Assembly: GCA_902771735.1 (NCBI GenBank) | Contig: CACXXO010000008.1 | Span: forward strand, 39,795-103,794 | DNA from: an uncultured Bacteroidota bacterium | Lineage (GTDB): Bacteria; Bacteroidota; Bacteroidia; Bacteroidales; P3 | Direction: 5' to 3' | Length of the DNA stretch: 64,000 nt | Part shown: piece after piece, positions 26,956 through 35,729 of the stretch | Layout of the letters: each line of letters begins with the position of its first letter | How positions within the stretch are numbered: position 1 is the stretch's first letter | Position numbers and translations under genes: made by a program | The notes under the pieces: model-generated | Seen by the model: the letters and a program-made list of their open reading frames with translations, nothing else | Databases searched by the model: none | What the model was told of the DNA's origin: nothing

Positions 26956-27698
26956 AAATAGCGATACTTTGCGGCATGGGTCTTGACTCCTTCCAACAGA
27001 AGGTGTTGCAACCCATAATGGACGACCCGACGATAGATATTGTCGGAGCTTTGGTGGACTGTCGCCCACGGCCTTCGCTAAAAAAACGTTTCCTGAAAAA
27101 TCTCAAGCGAGGCCGTGGCGGCTACATGATTGTCATGCTGTTCAAGAGCCACTTCGCAAAGAAACAGCCTTCGGTATCCTCCAGGGAATTCTTTTCCTCC
27201 CATGGCATCGATTACACTGAAACCCAACATCCTTATACAGAAGAGACCGCCCAAACGCTACACGCCCTGCAGCCAGAGGCAATGGTGATGCTTGGCGGTT
27301 TCGGCATTGTAAAAGAGCCGCTTCTATCGCTTGCCCCCAACGGCATCCTGTCCTACCACCACGGCGACATGAGAAAATACCGTGGTCAGCCTGTCGGTTT
27401 TTGGGAGCTCTACCACAACGAAAAAGCGATGGGCGTCACCGTGCAACGATTGTCCACAGGCATTGACAAGGGAGTCCCGATAGTAGAAATGACCATCCCC
27501 ATCAAGAAAGGGGACTGCGTATCTACCCTTCGCAACCGTGCTCTCGACAGTAGCACCGGCATGATGCACGAAGCGTTACAATCGATACAACGGCCCGACT
27601 TCAAGCCCGAAAAAATAGAGCAATACGGGCCCGTCTTTACAATACCCAACCTGAGGCAGTATATCACTCTGCAGATTAAACTTTTATTCAGAAAATGA
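26952..27698 (+). CDS. Formyltransferase-family protein
   Basis: The 248-residue protein has the N10-formyltetrahydrofolate-dependent formyltransferase fold: NGILSYHHGDMRKYRGQP holds the Asn and His of the catalytic triad and STGIDKGVPI the Asp. Outside purine synthesis and initiator-tRNA formylation, such proteins N-formylate amino sugars of surface glycans, which suits the cluster that makes a 3-amino sugar upstream. The substrate is not shown by the sequence. The start overlaps the deacetylase stop. Confidence 0.7.
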   Translation: MKIAILCGMGLDSFQQKVLQPIMDDPTIDIVGALVDCRPRPSLKKRFLKNLKRGRGGYMIVMLFKSHFAKKQPSVSSREFFSSHGIDYTETQHPYTEETAQTLHALQPEAMVMLGGFGIVKEPLLSLAPNGILSYHHGDMRKYRGQPVGFWELYHNEKAMGVTVQRLSTGIDKGVPIVEMTIPIKKGDCVSTLRNRALDSSTGMMHEALQSIQRPDFKPEKIEQYGPVFTIPNLRQYITLQIKLLFRK

Positions 27699-29098
27699 TA
27701 CCATTCTTTCCACATCAGATATCCACCAAAGCCATCTACATCTATCTCGGAGCCTTGGCGGCCGTTTCCCTCTTCTTTTTCAGTCATGCCATGTCCATTG
27801 GCTACATCATCATGGGCATCGCTTGGGTATCTGGGTTCTTCCTGCTAAGCAACTATTGCAGCGAGAAATGGAAAGACCTCCCACAAAAGAAACTGCTGTC
27901 CAATCTTTTGCTCGTAGCATTGGGATTGCGTGTCTTCTGGGTCTTTTTCTCATACATCTATTACACCATCAAGACAGGCATTCCCTTCGAATTTGCGGCA
28001 GGCGACGCATTGTGGTATTACGAAGAATCTGTCGGAAATATCAACACTCCATGGAAAGACATTTGGAACTACCTGTTTGTCGACACGGCCACCGTGTCCG
28101 ACTCAGGATATGTGTTCTATCTGACATTCTTGGCAAAAATCTTCGGCGAGAATGTCCTCTTCCCCCGACTTGTCAACTCCTGTTTCAGCGCAGTAACCGT
28201 ACTGCTAATCTATTTCCTTGCCAAACGCAACATTGGCGAGGATGGCGGACGGTTGGCGGCCATCTTTGCATGTTTTATGCCAAACCTCATCTTCTACTGC
28301 GGTTTGCATATGAAAGAGACCATAATGATTTTTCTGATGGTAGCCTATCTCGAACGTTCCGACTATCTGCTACGTAGCAAAAAATACAATATTCTCACCA
28401 TTGCCCTACCCGTTCTCTTGGCATTGATTCTCTTCACCTTCCGTACTGCTTTGGGAGGTGTCGCAGTATTCGCTCTCGTCACGGCCTTGGTGTTCACCAA
28501 CACCTCCGTCATTGGAAGAGGAAAACGCTACATGCTTATCGGCTGGGGTCTTTTGGCAGCACTCACCTTGACGGGAGGCACCATATTGAACGAAATTGAC
28601 GGCCTGATAGAGAATCGAGATGTCAACCAGTCCAACAAACGATTGATGCAGACAACCAAAGGTAACCTGTGGGCAAAATATGCCACAGGATCCGTGATGG
28701 CTCCCGTGATGTTTGTGCTGCCGTTCCCCACGATGGTGGATGTCGACCAGCAGTATACCCAGCAAATGCTCAGCGGTGGTAACTATGTAAGAAACTTCCT
28801 CGGTGGGTTCGTGCTCATCGCACTCTTCAGTGCATTGTTTATCACCAAGAACTGGCGCAATCTGTCACTCATTGGCTCCTTCATCATTGCCTACCTCGGT
28901 ATTGTCTCCATTAGCGGATTCGCCAACTCGGAACGCTTCCTGTTGCCAGGTCTGCCTGTACTGCTCATCATGGCGGCCTACGGCGTGACGCTGCTTGATG
29001 CCAAAAACTATAAGTTCATCAAGGTGTGGTACTGGGTTGTGCCCATCTTAATCTTTGGTTGGGCATTCTTCAAACTCGGCTCCCGCGGCCTATTTTAA
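27695..29098 (+). CDS. Multi-spanning membrane protein, GT39-like (GT-C) candidate
   Basis: The 467-residue protein has about eleven hydrophobic segments. A polar loop after the second or third segment has AAGDALWYYEES, and PRLVNSCFSAVTVLLIYFLA resembles the luminal-loop region of PMT/ArnT-type glycosyltransferases that use polyprenyl-phosphate sugars. It could instead be a polymerase. No Wzx-like or clear Wzy-like protein is seen elsewhere in the locus, so its identity matters for the assembly route. Confidence 0.5.
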   Translation: MIPFFPHQISTKAIYIYLGALAAVSLFFFSHAMSIGYIIMGIAWVSGFFLLSNYCSEKWKDLPQKKLLSNLLLVALGLRVFWVFFSYIYYTIKTGIPFEFAAGDALWYYEESVGNINTPWKDIWNYLFVDTATVSDSGYVFYLTFLAKIFGENVLFPRLVNSCFSAVTVLLIYFLAKRNIGEDGGRLAAIFACFMPNLIFYCGLHMKETIMIFLMVAYLERSDYLLRSKKYNILTIALPVLLALILFTFRTALGGVAVFALVTALVFTNTSVIGRGKRYMLIGWGLLAALTLTGGTILNEIDGLIENRDVNQSNKRLMQTTKGNLWAKYATGSVMAPVMFVLPFPTMVDVDQQYTQQMLSGGNYVRNFLGGFVLIALFSALFITKNWRNLSLIGSFIIAYLGIVSISGFANSERFLLPGLPVLLIMAAYGVTLLDAKNYKFIKVWYWVVPILIFGWAFFKLGSRGLF

Positions 29099-29100
29099 CC

Positions 29101-30108
29101 ATGAAAATTCTACTGATATGCAATTATAAGCCCGGGGTCGGGGGTATCTCGGGACAAGTGGAGCTCCTGCAGAAATACCTGCGTTCTGAAGGCCATGCCG
29201 CAGACATCTTTTCCACAAAGACTTCACTGTTGCGGCGCTTACTACTACCTTTGAAGCTTCTTCGTGTGGCTCGTGGGTATGACGTGCTGCATATCCACTG
29301 CTGCTCGGGGTGGGGTTTCCTACCTGCAGCAGTTGGTGTTTCTGTGGGGCGGCGTCTGAAGAAACGCGTGGTGCTAACCTACCACGGTGGCGGTGGTGAA
29401 CGTTTCTTCGATAAGAATACGTGTCTGGTGAAACCCTATCTGATGCGCACCGATGTCAACATCGTCCTCTCCGGTTTCCTCGCCAAGGTCTTCGACAAGC
29501 ACCATTTACCCCATACCATCATCCCCAATATCATTGAACTTGACGATAAACAATATCGCCTTCGCGAGACGCTCAAGCCAAATTTCATATGCACACGTGC
29601 ACACGAAGAACTATATAATATCCCTTGCATATTGAGAGCCTTCCAAAAAACACTAACTGAATTACCGGAAGCAACGTTGACGCTGGTCGGGGATGGATCC
29701 CAGCATACAACATTGATACAGATGGTCAAGGAAATGGGACTGAAAAATGTCACTTTCACCGGGAAAGTGGACAATCATGCAATCTACCATTATTTGGACC
29801 AGTCGGATATTTTCCTTTCCGCACCAACCATCGACAATATGCCGGTATCCATTCTCGAGGCCATGAATGCCGGCCTGCTGGTCATTTCAAGCCGTGTCGG
29901 CGGGGTACCTTATATGATAAAAAACGGGGCAACAGGAATACTCTTCGATAGCGACAAGCACGATGAGTTGGCGCAGAAGATGGTTTGGGCCATCACAAAT
30001 CAAACTGTTGCCAAAGCCATTATCCAACAGGCACATCGCACCGTCGCCGACTACCGTTGGGAGAATGTCAAAACCAAAATATACCAGACCTATGGGATAC
30101 CTTCATGA
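29101..30108 (+). CDS. Glycosyltransferase family 4
   Basis: The 335-residue protein has the GT-B layout: ICNYKPGVGGISGQVELL at the N-terminus, VVLTYHGGGGERFF, LTLVGDGSQ, and the donor site APTIDNMPVSILEAMNAGL followed by SSRVGGVPYMI. The usual retaining GT4 Glu is present in SILEAM. It would act on the lipid-linked glycan in the cytoplasm. The last 17 bases overlap the next gene. Confidence 0.85.
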   Translation: MKILLICNYKPGVGGISGQVELLQKYLRSEGHAADIFSTKTSLLRRLLLPLKLLRVARGYDVLHIHCCSGWGFLPAAVGVSVGRRLKKRVVLTYHGGGGERFFDKNTCLVKPYLMRTDVNIVLSGFLAKVFDKHHLPHTIIPNIIELDDKQYRLRETLKPNFICTRAHEELYNIPCILRAFQKTLTELPEATLTLVGDGSQHTTLIQMVKEMGLKNVTFTGKVDNHAIYHYLDQSDIFLSAPTIDNMPVSILEAMNAGLLVISSRVGGVPYMIKNGATGILFDSDKHDELAQKMVWAITNQTVAKAIIQQAHRTVADYRWENVKTKIYQTYGIPS

Positions 30109-31381
30109 ACAAATCATACTTCCGCTGAGCGACTTGCTTCGCGGCGAGCAGGTTCACAAATACCTGAAGTTAATGAAAAATGCCGAGGAATGGGCGCCGG
30201 AAGAGATGGTGGCTTTCCAAAAAGAGCGTCTGCGTAAACTCATCATCCATGCCGCCACCGAAGTCCCGTTCTATCACGACTGGTTCCACGACCATAACCT
30301 CGACCCGCAAACCGCCACGCTTGACCAACTGCCCATCGTCTCGAAAAGCATTATGCGACAAGAAGGTACCGAGCGCTTCACTGCCAAGAACTTCCCTACC
30401 GACAAACGCATCCCTTCGCGCTCCAGCGGTTCCACTGGCGAGCCTTTTTCCTTTTACGTCTCCAAAGAGGCCTATTCCCTCAACACAGCCGCCAAACTCC
30501 ACACCTGGTATCTGGCAGGCTACCGGCTCGGCGACCGCTACATGAAGATTGCCAATGGTGCCCGACACGGAAAACTCAAAAAGTTGCAGGACAAGATAAA
30601 CAACTGCCTCTATGTGCCGTTCTACTCCATGGGTGACGATACTCTTAAAGCCATCCTCGACAAGATAGAACGTTCGCGCCCCACCATCATCCGCTCCTAT
30701 CCCATCCCTCTCTACCTATTGGCTCAATACAGAAACAGTCATACTGGATATTCTTTTTCCCCACGTCATATCATGACCACCGGGTCCACCCTTCCGAAAG
30801 CCTATCGTATGGAAATAGAAAAAGCTTTCGGCTGCGATGTCATCGACTCCTATAGTTGCGAGGGCACCCCTAACACCTACGAGACCCTTGCCCACGATGG
30901 ATACCACCAAACCCCTTACTATGGCATCATCGAGGTTCTCAACGACAACAACCAACCCATCACCGACGGCATCGGCCGCGTCGTCAGCACCGACCTCTGG
31001 AACCTCGCCCATCCTTTTATCCGCTATGACACCCAAGACCTTGTAGAAGTGAATAGTGGTAAGATAACACGCATCATGGGACGCGAATGCGAAAGCCTGG
31101 TGATCTCCAACGGCCAACGCTATACCGTTCACAATTTCGTCGGTTTTTTTCAAGAAGACGACCGCCCAACTCGTCAGTCTGTCGTCGCCTATCAAGTGGT
31201 CAAACACAAAGACGGCAGCATCACCTTCCGGCTGGTAGTCAATGAACAGTACAACGCTAACATAGAACATTATATCATTGATTTCTGGCAAGAAAAACTC
31301 GGTGTACCCATCCAGGTGTCCATAGTCGATGAAATACCCTTGATGAAAAACAACAAACGTCTCACCATTGTAGAAGAATAA
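30092..31381 (+). CDS. CapK/PaaK-like adenylate-forming enzyme
   Basis: The 429-residue protein resembles phenylacetate-CoA ligase: RSSGSTGEPF is the AMP-binding loop, followed by IMTTGSTLPKAYRMEIEKAF, DSYSCEGTPN and FIRYDTQDLVE. CapK proteins of this kind occur in many capsule loci; the acid they activate is generally unknown. A hexapeptide acyltransferase follows two bases later, so activation and transfer of an acyl group to the glycan is a plausible pair. Confidence 0.75.
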   Translation: MGYLHEQIILPLSDLLRGEQVHKYLKLMKNAEEWAPEEMVAFQKERLRKLIIHAATEVPFYHDWFHDHNLDPQTATLDQLPIVSKSIMRQEGTERFTAKNFPTDKRIPSRSSGSTGEPFSFYVSKEAYSLNTAAKLHTWYLAGYRLGDRYMKIANGARHGKLKKLQDKINNCLYVPFYSMGDDTLKAILDKIERSRPTIIRSYPIPLYLLAQYRNSHTGYSFSPRHIMTTGSTLPKAYRMEIEKAFGCDVIDSYSCEGTPNTYETLAHDGYHQTPYYGIIEVLNDNNQPITDGIGRVVSTDLWNLAHPFIRYDTQDLVEVNSGKITRIMGRECESLVISNGQRYTVHNFVGFFQEDDRPTRQSVVAYQVVKHKDGSITFRLVVNEQYNANIEHYIIDFWQEKLGVPIQVSIVDEIPLMKNNKRLTIVEE

Positions 31382-31383
31382 CT

Positions 31384-31893
31384 ATGCCAAGCAAAGAAAT
31401 ACTTGAATACCACGGACTAAACAATCCATTGGGAAAGATAAAATATACCTTTATCCAACTTTGGCGCTTCAGCCTCTCCCGTCTTGCTTTCTTTGTCCCT
31501 TTCAAAGGGTGGCGAGCCAAAATGTACCGCTGGAGCGGCATCAACATCGGCAAGCGTGTCTACATTGGCCATGACATGATTTTCGACCGGGCCTTCCCAG
31601 AACAAATCACCATAGGCGACGATACCGCCATTGGCGACCGCTGCACCATCACCGCCCACGGTTGTATCCCGACACAGACTCCGCTGAAGGAAATCTACCC
31701 TCTCACCGTCAAACCCGTCAACATTGGCAGTCGAGTGTGGATAATGCCCAATGTGACAATCATCTACGGCGTCACCATAGGGGACGAGGCCGTGGTAGCC
31801 ACCGGGGCTGTTGTGACACGCAACGTACCTCCCCACACCCTGGTGGGTGGAATTCCGGCCAAAATCATCAAGCATCTTGATAATAATCAGTAG
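31384..31893 (+). CDS. Hexapeptide-repeat acyltransferase (WcaF-like)
   Basis: The 169-residue protein has hexapeptide repeats (INIGKRVYIGHDMIF, ITIGDDTAIGDRCTIT, VNIGSRVWIMPNVTI, IGDEAVVATGAVV) and the usual end VGGIPAKIIKHL. The histidine ITAHGC is placed like the catalytic residue. It would acylate a sugar, using acetyl-CoA or the product of the adjacent CapK-like enzyme. It is the last gene before a palindromic array. Confidence 0.75.
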   Translation: MPSKEILEYHGLNNPLGKIKYTFIQLWRFSLSRLAFFVPFKGWRAKMYRWSGINIGKRVYIGHDMIFDRAFPEQITIGDDTAIGDRCTITAHGCIPTQTPLKEIYPLTVKPVNIGSRVWIMPNVTIIYGVTIGDEAVVATGAVVTRNVPPHTLVGGIPAKIIKHLDNNQ

Positions 31894-31905
31894 CATAGAT
31901 ACACT

Positions 31906-31986
31906 TACCAACTACCTACCAACGCCCTACCAACTTCTACCGTGGTAGGAGTTGGTAGGGCGTTGGTAGGGCGATAATAGGTAGTT
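31906..31986. repeat. TACC/GGTA palindromic array, copy 2 (inside the polysaccharide operon)
   Basis: The centre TACCGTGGTA lies at 31938-31947. On each side the TACC or GGTA boxes recur at 10 and then 11 bp, and the arms pair over 25 bases with one G-T pair. The right end AATAGGTAGTT is shared with copy 3. It fills the only sizeable gap in this stretch of the operon and stops seven bases before the DUF354 start. Confidence 0.85.
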
Positions 31987-31992
31987 CATACC

Positions 31993-33027
31993 ATGAAAGT
32001 ACTTTTCCAACTGGGCCACCCCGCCCACTTCCATCTGTTCCGCAACACCATCGCCGACTTGCAGCGTGACGGACACCAAATCTTTATCCTTATCCGCAAA
32101 AAAGACATTCTCGAAGATTTGCTCAAGCAATCGGGATTGCCTTATGTCAACATTCTACCCAGTGGCAAAAAAACGTCATTCACGCTGATGCTCAGACTTT
32201 GGCGCGTTTTTAAATTCGCTCTCTGCCATCGGGTCGACGTGCTCGTGGGCTCCACACCCGAGGTGGCACAGGTGGCATGGCTGCTCCGACGACGCTCGGT
32301 GGTCATGGCAGAAGACGATGCCACAATAGTGCCGCAGTTCATCAAAGCGGTCAAACCATTTGTAGACAACTACTTGTCTCCTGTTTCCTGCAACAATGGA
32401 GAACTGGAGCCCGCCACCACCCACTACGAAGGCTTCCACAAACTTGCCTACCTCCATCCCAACCGCTTCACCCCCGACCCTGACGTGGTAGACAAATATT
32501 TTCCACACAACGAGACCTTTTTCCTGTTACGTTTCGCACAGCTGAACGCATATCACGACGTAAGCGCCAAAGCACACGGAATCAACAACAACATAGCACT
32601 TGAACTCATCCATATCCTGTCGCCTCACGGAAAGATTTACATCACTTCTGAACGAGAGCTGATTCCTGAATTGGAGAAGCACAAACTCAAAATCAATCCC
32701 CTTGACATCCACCATATTATGGCCTTTGCAACGCTCTATATAGGCGACAGCCAGAGTATGGCGGTCGAGGCGGCCATGCTTGGGACTCCCTCCATCCGTT
32801 TCAACGATTTTGCAGGGAAAATTGGCGTGCTTGAGGAATTGGAGAAAAAATACCAGCTAACCATCGGGATACCCTCAAGCGATCCTGAAAGAATGTACCA
32901 AACAATTAAGAATTTGGTATCTACAGACAACCTTCGGGAAATATATCAGACTCGCAGACAGAGAATGTTGGAGGACAAAATCGATGTTGCCACATTCTTC
33001 TCCCAATTCATTGAAAAATTGAAATAA
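31993..33027 (+). CDS. DUF354 family protein (GT-B-like glycosyltransferase fold)
   Basis: The 344-residue protein begins KVLFQLGHPAHFHLFRNTI and has STPEVAQVAWLLRRRSVVMAED-type and IGDSQSMAVEAAMLGTPSIRF segments, which match DUF354. The fold resembles UDP-GlcNAc epimerases and GT-B glycosyltransferases. In other loci DUF354 proteins sit beside WecB and deacetylase genes, as here. The reaction is not established; a glycosyltransferase role is inferred. Confidence 0.7.
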   Translation: MKVLFQLGHPAHFHLFRNTIADLQRDGHQIFILIRKKDILEDLLKQSGLPYVNILPSGKKTSFTLMLRLWRVFKFALCHRVDVLVGSTPEVAQVAWLLRRRSVVMAEDDATIVPQFIKAVKPFVDNYLSPVSCNNGELEPATTHYEGFHKLAYLHPNRFTPDPDVVDKYFPHNETFFLLRFAQLNAYHDVSAKAHGINNNIALELIHILSPHGKIYITSERELIPELEKHKLKINPLDIHHIMAFATLYIGDSQSMAVEAAMLGTPSIRFNDFAGKIGVLEELEKKYQLTIGIPSSDPERMYQTIKNLVSTDNLREIYQTRRQRMLEDKIDVATFFSQFIEKLK

Positions 33028-33761
33028 TGGACTTCACAATTGAAAAATATCGCGAGTTGCTGGTGGCATTGAAGAGCCACAACAACTTTAGAATCAGGCA
33101 TGATGTAGACCTCAAGCCAGCATTCTCGCTACGGATTGCACAAGTGGAAGCAGAGTTGGGCCTGCATGGAACCTATTATTTCCGGACCGTACCCGAAAGC
33201 TACGACGAAGCTATCATCCAACAAATTGTTTCCTTGGGACATACGGCCGGCTACCACTACGAATGCATGACCACTTGCGATGGCAATATCGAGGCGGCCT
33301 ATGAGGATTTCTGCCGCAATCTCGAGAAACTTCGTGGCATAGCGCCCATCTCCACCGCTTGCGCACACGGCAGCCCGAAATCAAAATGGAACAGCCAAGA
33401 CATTTGGAATCAATATGATATACACACCGCAGGTATTGATTACGAACCAATGTTGGACACCGATTTCAGCACCACGCTTTACCTGACCGACACCGGTCGC
33501 CGCTGGGATGGCTACAAGGTGAGTGTGCGCGACAAGGTGCCCGGTCACCAAGAGCGCTGGGAGAAAGAAGGTCTTGTCTTTCACAAAACCGACGATATAA
33601 TACATGCTATCAATGATATAAACCACCCGATACATCGCTATAGCCTGCTCATCAACACCCATCCTCAACGTTGGATGCCATTCGGAGCTGGTTGGATGAA
33701 GGAAATGCTCCTGCAGAACGCCAAGAACATTGTCAAAAGAATCATAGTATCAACCAAATAG
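33027..33761 (+). CDS. Polysaccharide deacetylase-like protein
   Basis: The 244-residue protein has RIRHDVDLKPAFSL, HGTYYFRT, LGHTAGYHYECM and CAHGSPKSKWN. The HDVD and HxxxxH-type placements are as in divergent NodB-fold proteins, although the classical FDDG motif is absent. It overlaps the DUF354 stop by one base (TAATG) and is followed directly by an epimerase gene, so the three form a compact unit. It may de-N-acetylate a sugar intermediate. Confidence 0.6.
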   Translation: MDFTIEKYRELLVALKSHNNFRIRHDVDLKPAFSLRIAQVEAELGLHGTYYFRTVPESYDEAIIQQIVSLGHTAGYHYECMTTCDGNIEAAYEDFCRNLEKLRGIAPISTACAHGSPKSKWNSQDIWNQYDIHTAGIDYEPMLDTDFSTTLYLTDTGRRWDGYKVSVRDKVPGHQERWEKEGLVFHKTDDIIHAINDINHPIHRYSLLINTHPQRWMPFGAGWMKEMLLQNAKNIVKRIIVSTK

Positions 33762-34835
33762 ATGAAACAAATCCTCACTATCGTCGGAGCACGGCCCCAA
33801 TTCATCAAGGCCGCCGCCATCTCTCACACTATCAGCGAGAAATATTCCAAAGTCATCAGCGAAGATATCCTCCACACCGGACAGCACTACGACGATGCCA
33901 TGTCGGGTCGGTTCTTCACCGAGTTGGGCATACCCCTGCCAAAATACAACCTGAACGTCGGTTCCGGCAGCCATGGCAGCCAAACCGCAGCCATGCTCAA
34001 AGGTATCGAAGAAATCTTGTTATCAAACCATTACGATGGCGTTTTGGTATACGGAGACACCAATTCAACCCTGGCAGGAGCCTTGGCGGCATCGAAGCTT
34101 CACATCCCGGTCTACCATGTGGAAGCTGGTCTCCGTTCGTTCAACCGCGACATGCCGGAAGAGATTAACCGCATACTGACCGACCATGTCTCCAAACTCC
34201 TCTTCGCACCCACACAGACAGCCGTTAAAAACCTGAGAAACGAAGGGTTTAAGGAAGAGGAAATAGTTTTCTGCGGAGACGTGATGTACGACAATGTGCT
34301 CCACTATACTCCCATCGCACTACAAAAAGCGACAGAAAGAATCCCCAGCTCACCATTTATCCTCGCAACCCTTCATCGAGACTTCAATACCGACAATCCA
34401 GAGAGGCTAAAAAACATACTATCAGCGTTGAACACCATTGCCGACACACTCAACACAACAATCCTGTTTCCACTACACCCCAGAACAAGAAAAATCATTG
34501 ATTCCAAGGACATTATAGTATTCTCAGACCATATTTGCCTTACCGAACCCCTCTCCTATCTCGAGACTTTGGCTGCGTTGCAAAAATCGTGCCTTGTGCT
34601 GACCGACAGCGGGGGATTACAGAAAGAGGCCAATTTCAGTGGAAAATGTTGCGTGGTGATGCGGCCTGAAACCGAATGGGTGGAACTTGTAGAGGACGGC
34701 GCCGCCATTCTTGCCGATGCCGACAAAAAGCGCATCGTATCCGCCGCAGAAAAACTTATCAATCACATCCCTCCACACACAAATCACTTTGGCAACGGCG
34801 ACGCATCAGATAAGATAATAAGCCAAATTATATAA
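33762..34835 (+). CDS. UDP-N-acetylglucosamine 2-epimerase family (WecB/WbpI-like)
   Basis: The 357-residue protein has VGARPQFIKAAAIS, HTGQHYDDAMS, VYGDTNSTLAGALAA, YHVEAGLRSFNRDMPEE, LHRD and DSGGLQKEA. The GARPQFIKA start is typical of the WbpI-like branch that also acts on diacetamido sugars. It would supply a ManNAc-type nucleotide sugar. It is the last gene of the long operon; no terminator hairpin is obvious before the next promoter. Confidence 0.8.
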   Translation: MKQILTIVGARPQFIKAAAISHTISEKYSKVISEDILHTGQHYDDAMSGRFFTELGIPLPKYNLNVGSGSHGSQTAAMLKGIEEILLSNHYDGVLVYGDTNSTLAGALAASKLHIPVYHVEAGLRSFNRDMPEEINRILTDHVSKLLFAPTQTAVKNLRNEGFKEEEIVFCGDVMYDNVLHYTPIALQKATERIPSSPFILATLHRDFNTDNPERLKNILSALNTIADTLNTTILFPLHPRTRKIIDSKDIIVFSDHICLTEPLSYLETLAALQKSCLVLTDSGGLQKEANFSGKCCVVMRPETEWVELVEDGAAILADADKKRIVSAAEKLINHIPPHTNHFGNGDASDKIISQII

Positions 34836-34840
34836 TATAT

Positions 34841-34871
34841 TTTGCCAATTAACGAAAAAAGTGTATCTTTG
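34841..34871 (+). promoter_or_regulatory. Promoter of the wza-wzc operon
   Basis: TTTG at 34841-34844 and TATCTTTG at 34864-34871 are exactly 19 bases apart, a full match to the Bacteroidetes consensus. The leader to the wza ATG is about 70 bases. This gives export and chain-length genes a transcription unit independent of upxY. Confidence 0.75.
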
Positions 34872-34947
34872 CTGCTTAAACCGATAGTTGCAAAACCCTG
34901 CAACGTATTAGTTTATAGTATAGTACACAGAGACAAAGTATCTTTAT

Positions 34948-35724
34948 ATGATAAAAAAATATAATTTAATAGCATTTGTGAGCCTCATGATAGCCCTTTT
35001 TTCGGTATCTTGCGTCACTCCTCGCCGAGTAAACTATCTGCAAGACATGACACAGGGCAGCCAGATCCAGATTGAGAACAGATTCGAGGCCGCAATTGCA
35101 CCTTATGACGAACTGAGCATTATTGTTTCCACCTCCAGCAGCAAAAAAGAACTCGCCACACCTTTCAACCTCGGCAACTCCACCAACACTTCATCCAACA
35201 ACTCGAGATATCTGGTGGATGTCAATGGCGACATCCAGATGCCCATCATCGGCAACCTTCATGTGGCCGGCCTGACCCGCCTGAGGCTTCAGGACACCCT
35301 GGCCGCCATGCTCAAAAACGGCGGATACATCGACGAACCTTTCGTCATGGTACGTTTCAACAACTTCAAAGTTTTCTTCCTCGGCGGCGGCAAAGGCAAA
35401 GTGCTGAACATCGCCAACGAGCGCTGCACCTTCCTTGAAGCCCTGGCCATGCTTGGAAGCGATTTCGACCTCCACACCCGCCGCGACCATATCGCCGTCA
35501 TGCGTGAAATCAACGGCCGCATGGTGATGCGCTACCTCGACCCCCGCTCCTCCGACGTCTTCAACGACCCTTTTTTCATGCTCCAACAAAACGATTTCAT
35601 CATCACCGACACCTACAACAACGGCGTCATAAGAAGTGAGCTCAACTACTGGGTGGGGCTCGCATCACTTTTAATGTCGGCAGCCTCAGTGCTACTGTCT
35701 ATCGCCGTACTTAAGAAAAGCTAA
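34948..35724 (+). CDS. wza: Polysaccharide export lipoprotein (Wza/OPX family)
   Basis: The 258-residue protein has a lipoprotein signal ending in FSVSC, then the polysaccharide-export domain: YDELSIIVSTSS, YLVDVNGDIQMPIIGNLHVAG and a SLBB-like segment (FKVFFLGGGKGKVLNIAN). A C-terminal hydrophobic stretch (WVGLASLLMSAASVLLSIAVL) could span the outer membrane. OPX proteins form the periplasm-to-surface channel with the co-polymerase encoded next. Confidence 0.85.
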   Translation: MIKKYNLIAFVSLMIALFSVSCVTPRRVNYLQDMTQGSQIQIENRFEAAIAPYDELSIIVSTSSSKKELATPFNLGNSTNTSSNNSRYLVDVNGDIQMPIIGNLHVAGLTRLRLQDTLAAMLKNGGYIDEPFVMVRFNNFKVFFLGGGKGKVLNIANERCTFLEALAMLGSDFDLHTRRDHIAVMREINGRMVMRYLDPRSSDVFNDPFFMLQQNDFIITDTYNNGVIRSELNYWVGLASLLMSAASVLLSIAVLKKS

Positions 35725-35729
35725 TCCCC

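Noticed and set aside
27695-29098. Wzy polymerase or Wzx flippase
   Set aside because: The AAGDALWYY loop and following segments look more like a GT39-type transferase; polymerase remains an alternative but the evidence is too thin to name it.
31906-31986. Insertion-sequence remnant or transposon end
   Set aside because: No transposase fragment and no target-site duplication could be seen at any of the five copies; the possibility of a non-autonomous element stays open.
3851-34835. Prophage or integrative element carrying the polysaccharide genes
   Set aside because: No integrase, att repeats, tRNA-end insertion, relaxase or phage structural gene is present; the mosaic is better explained by homologous exchange within the operon.
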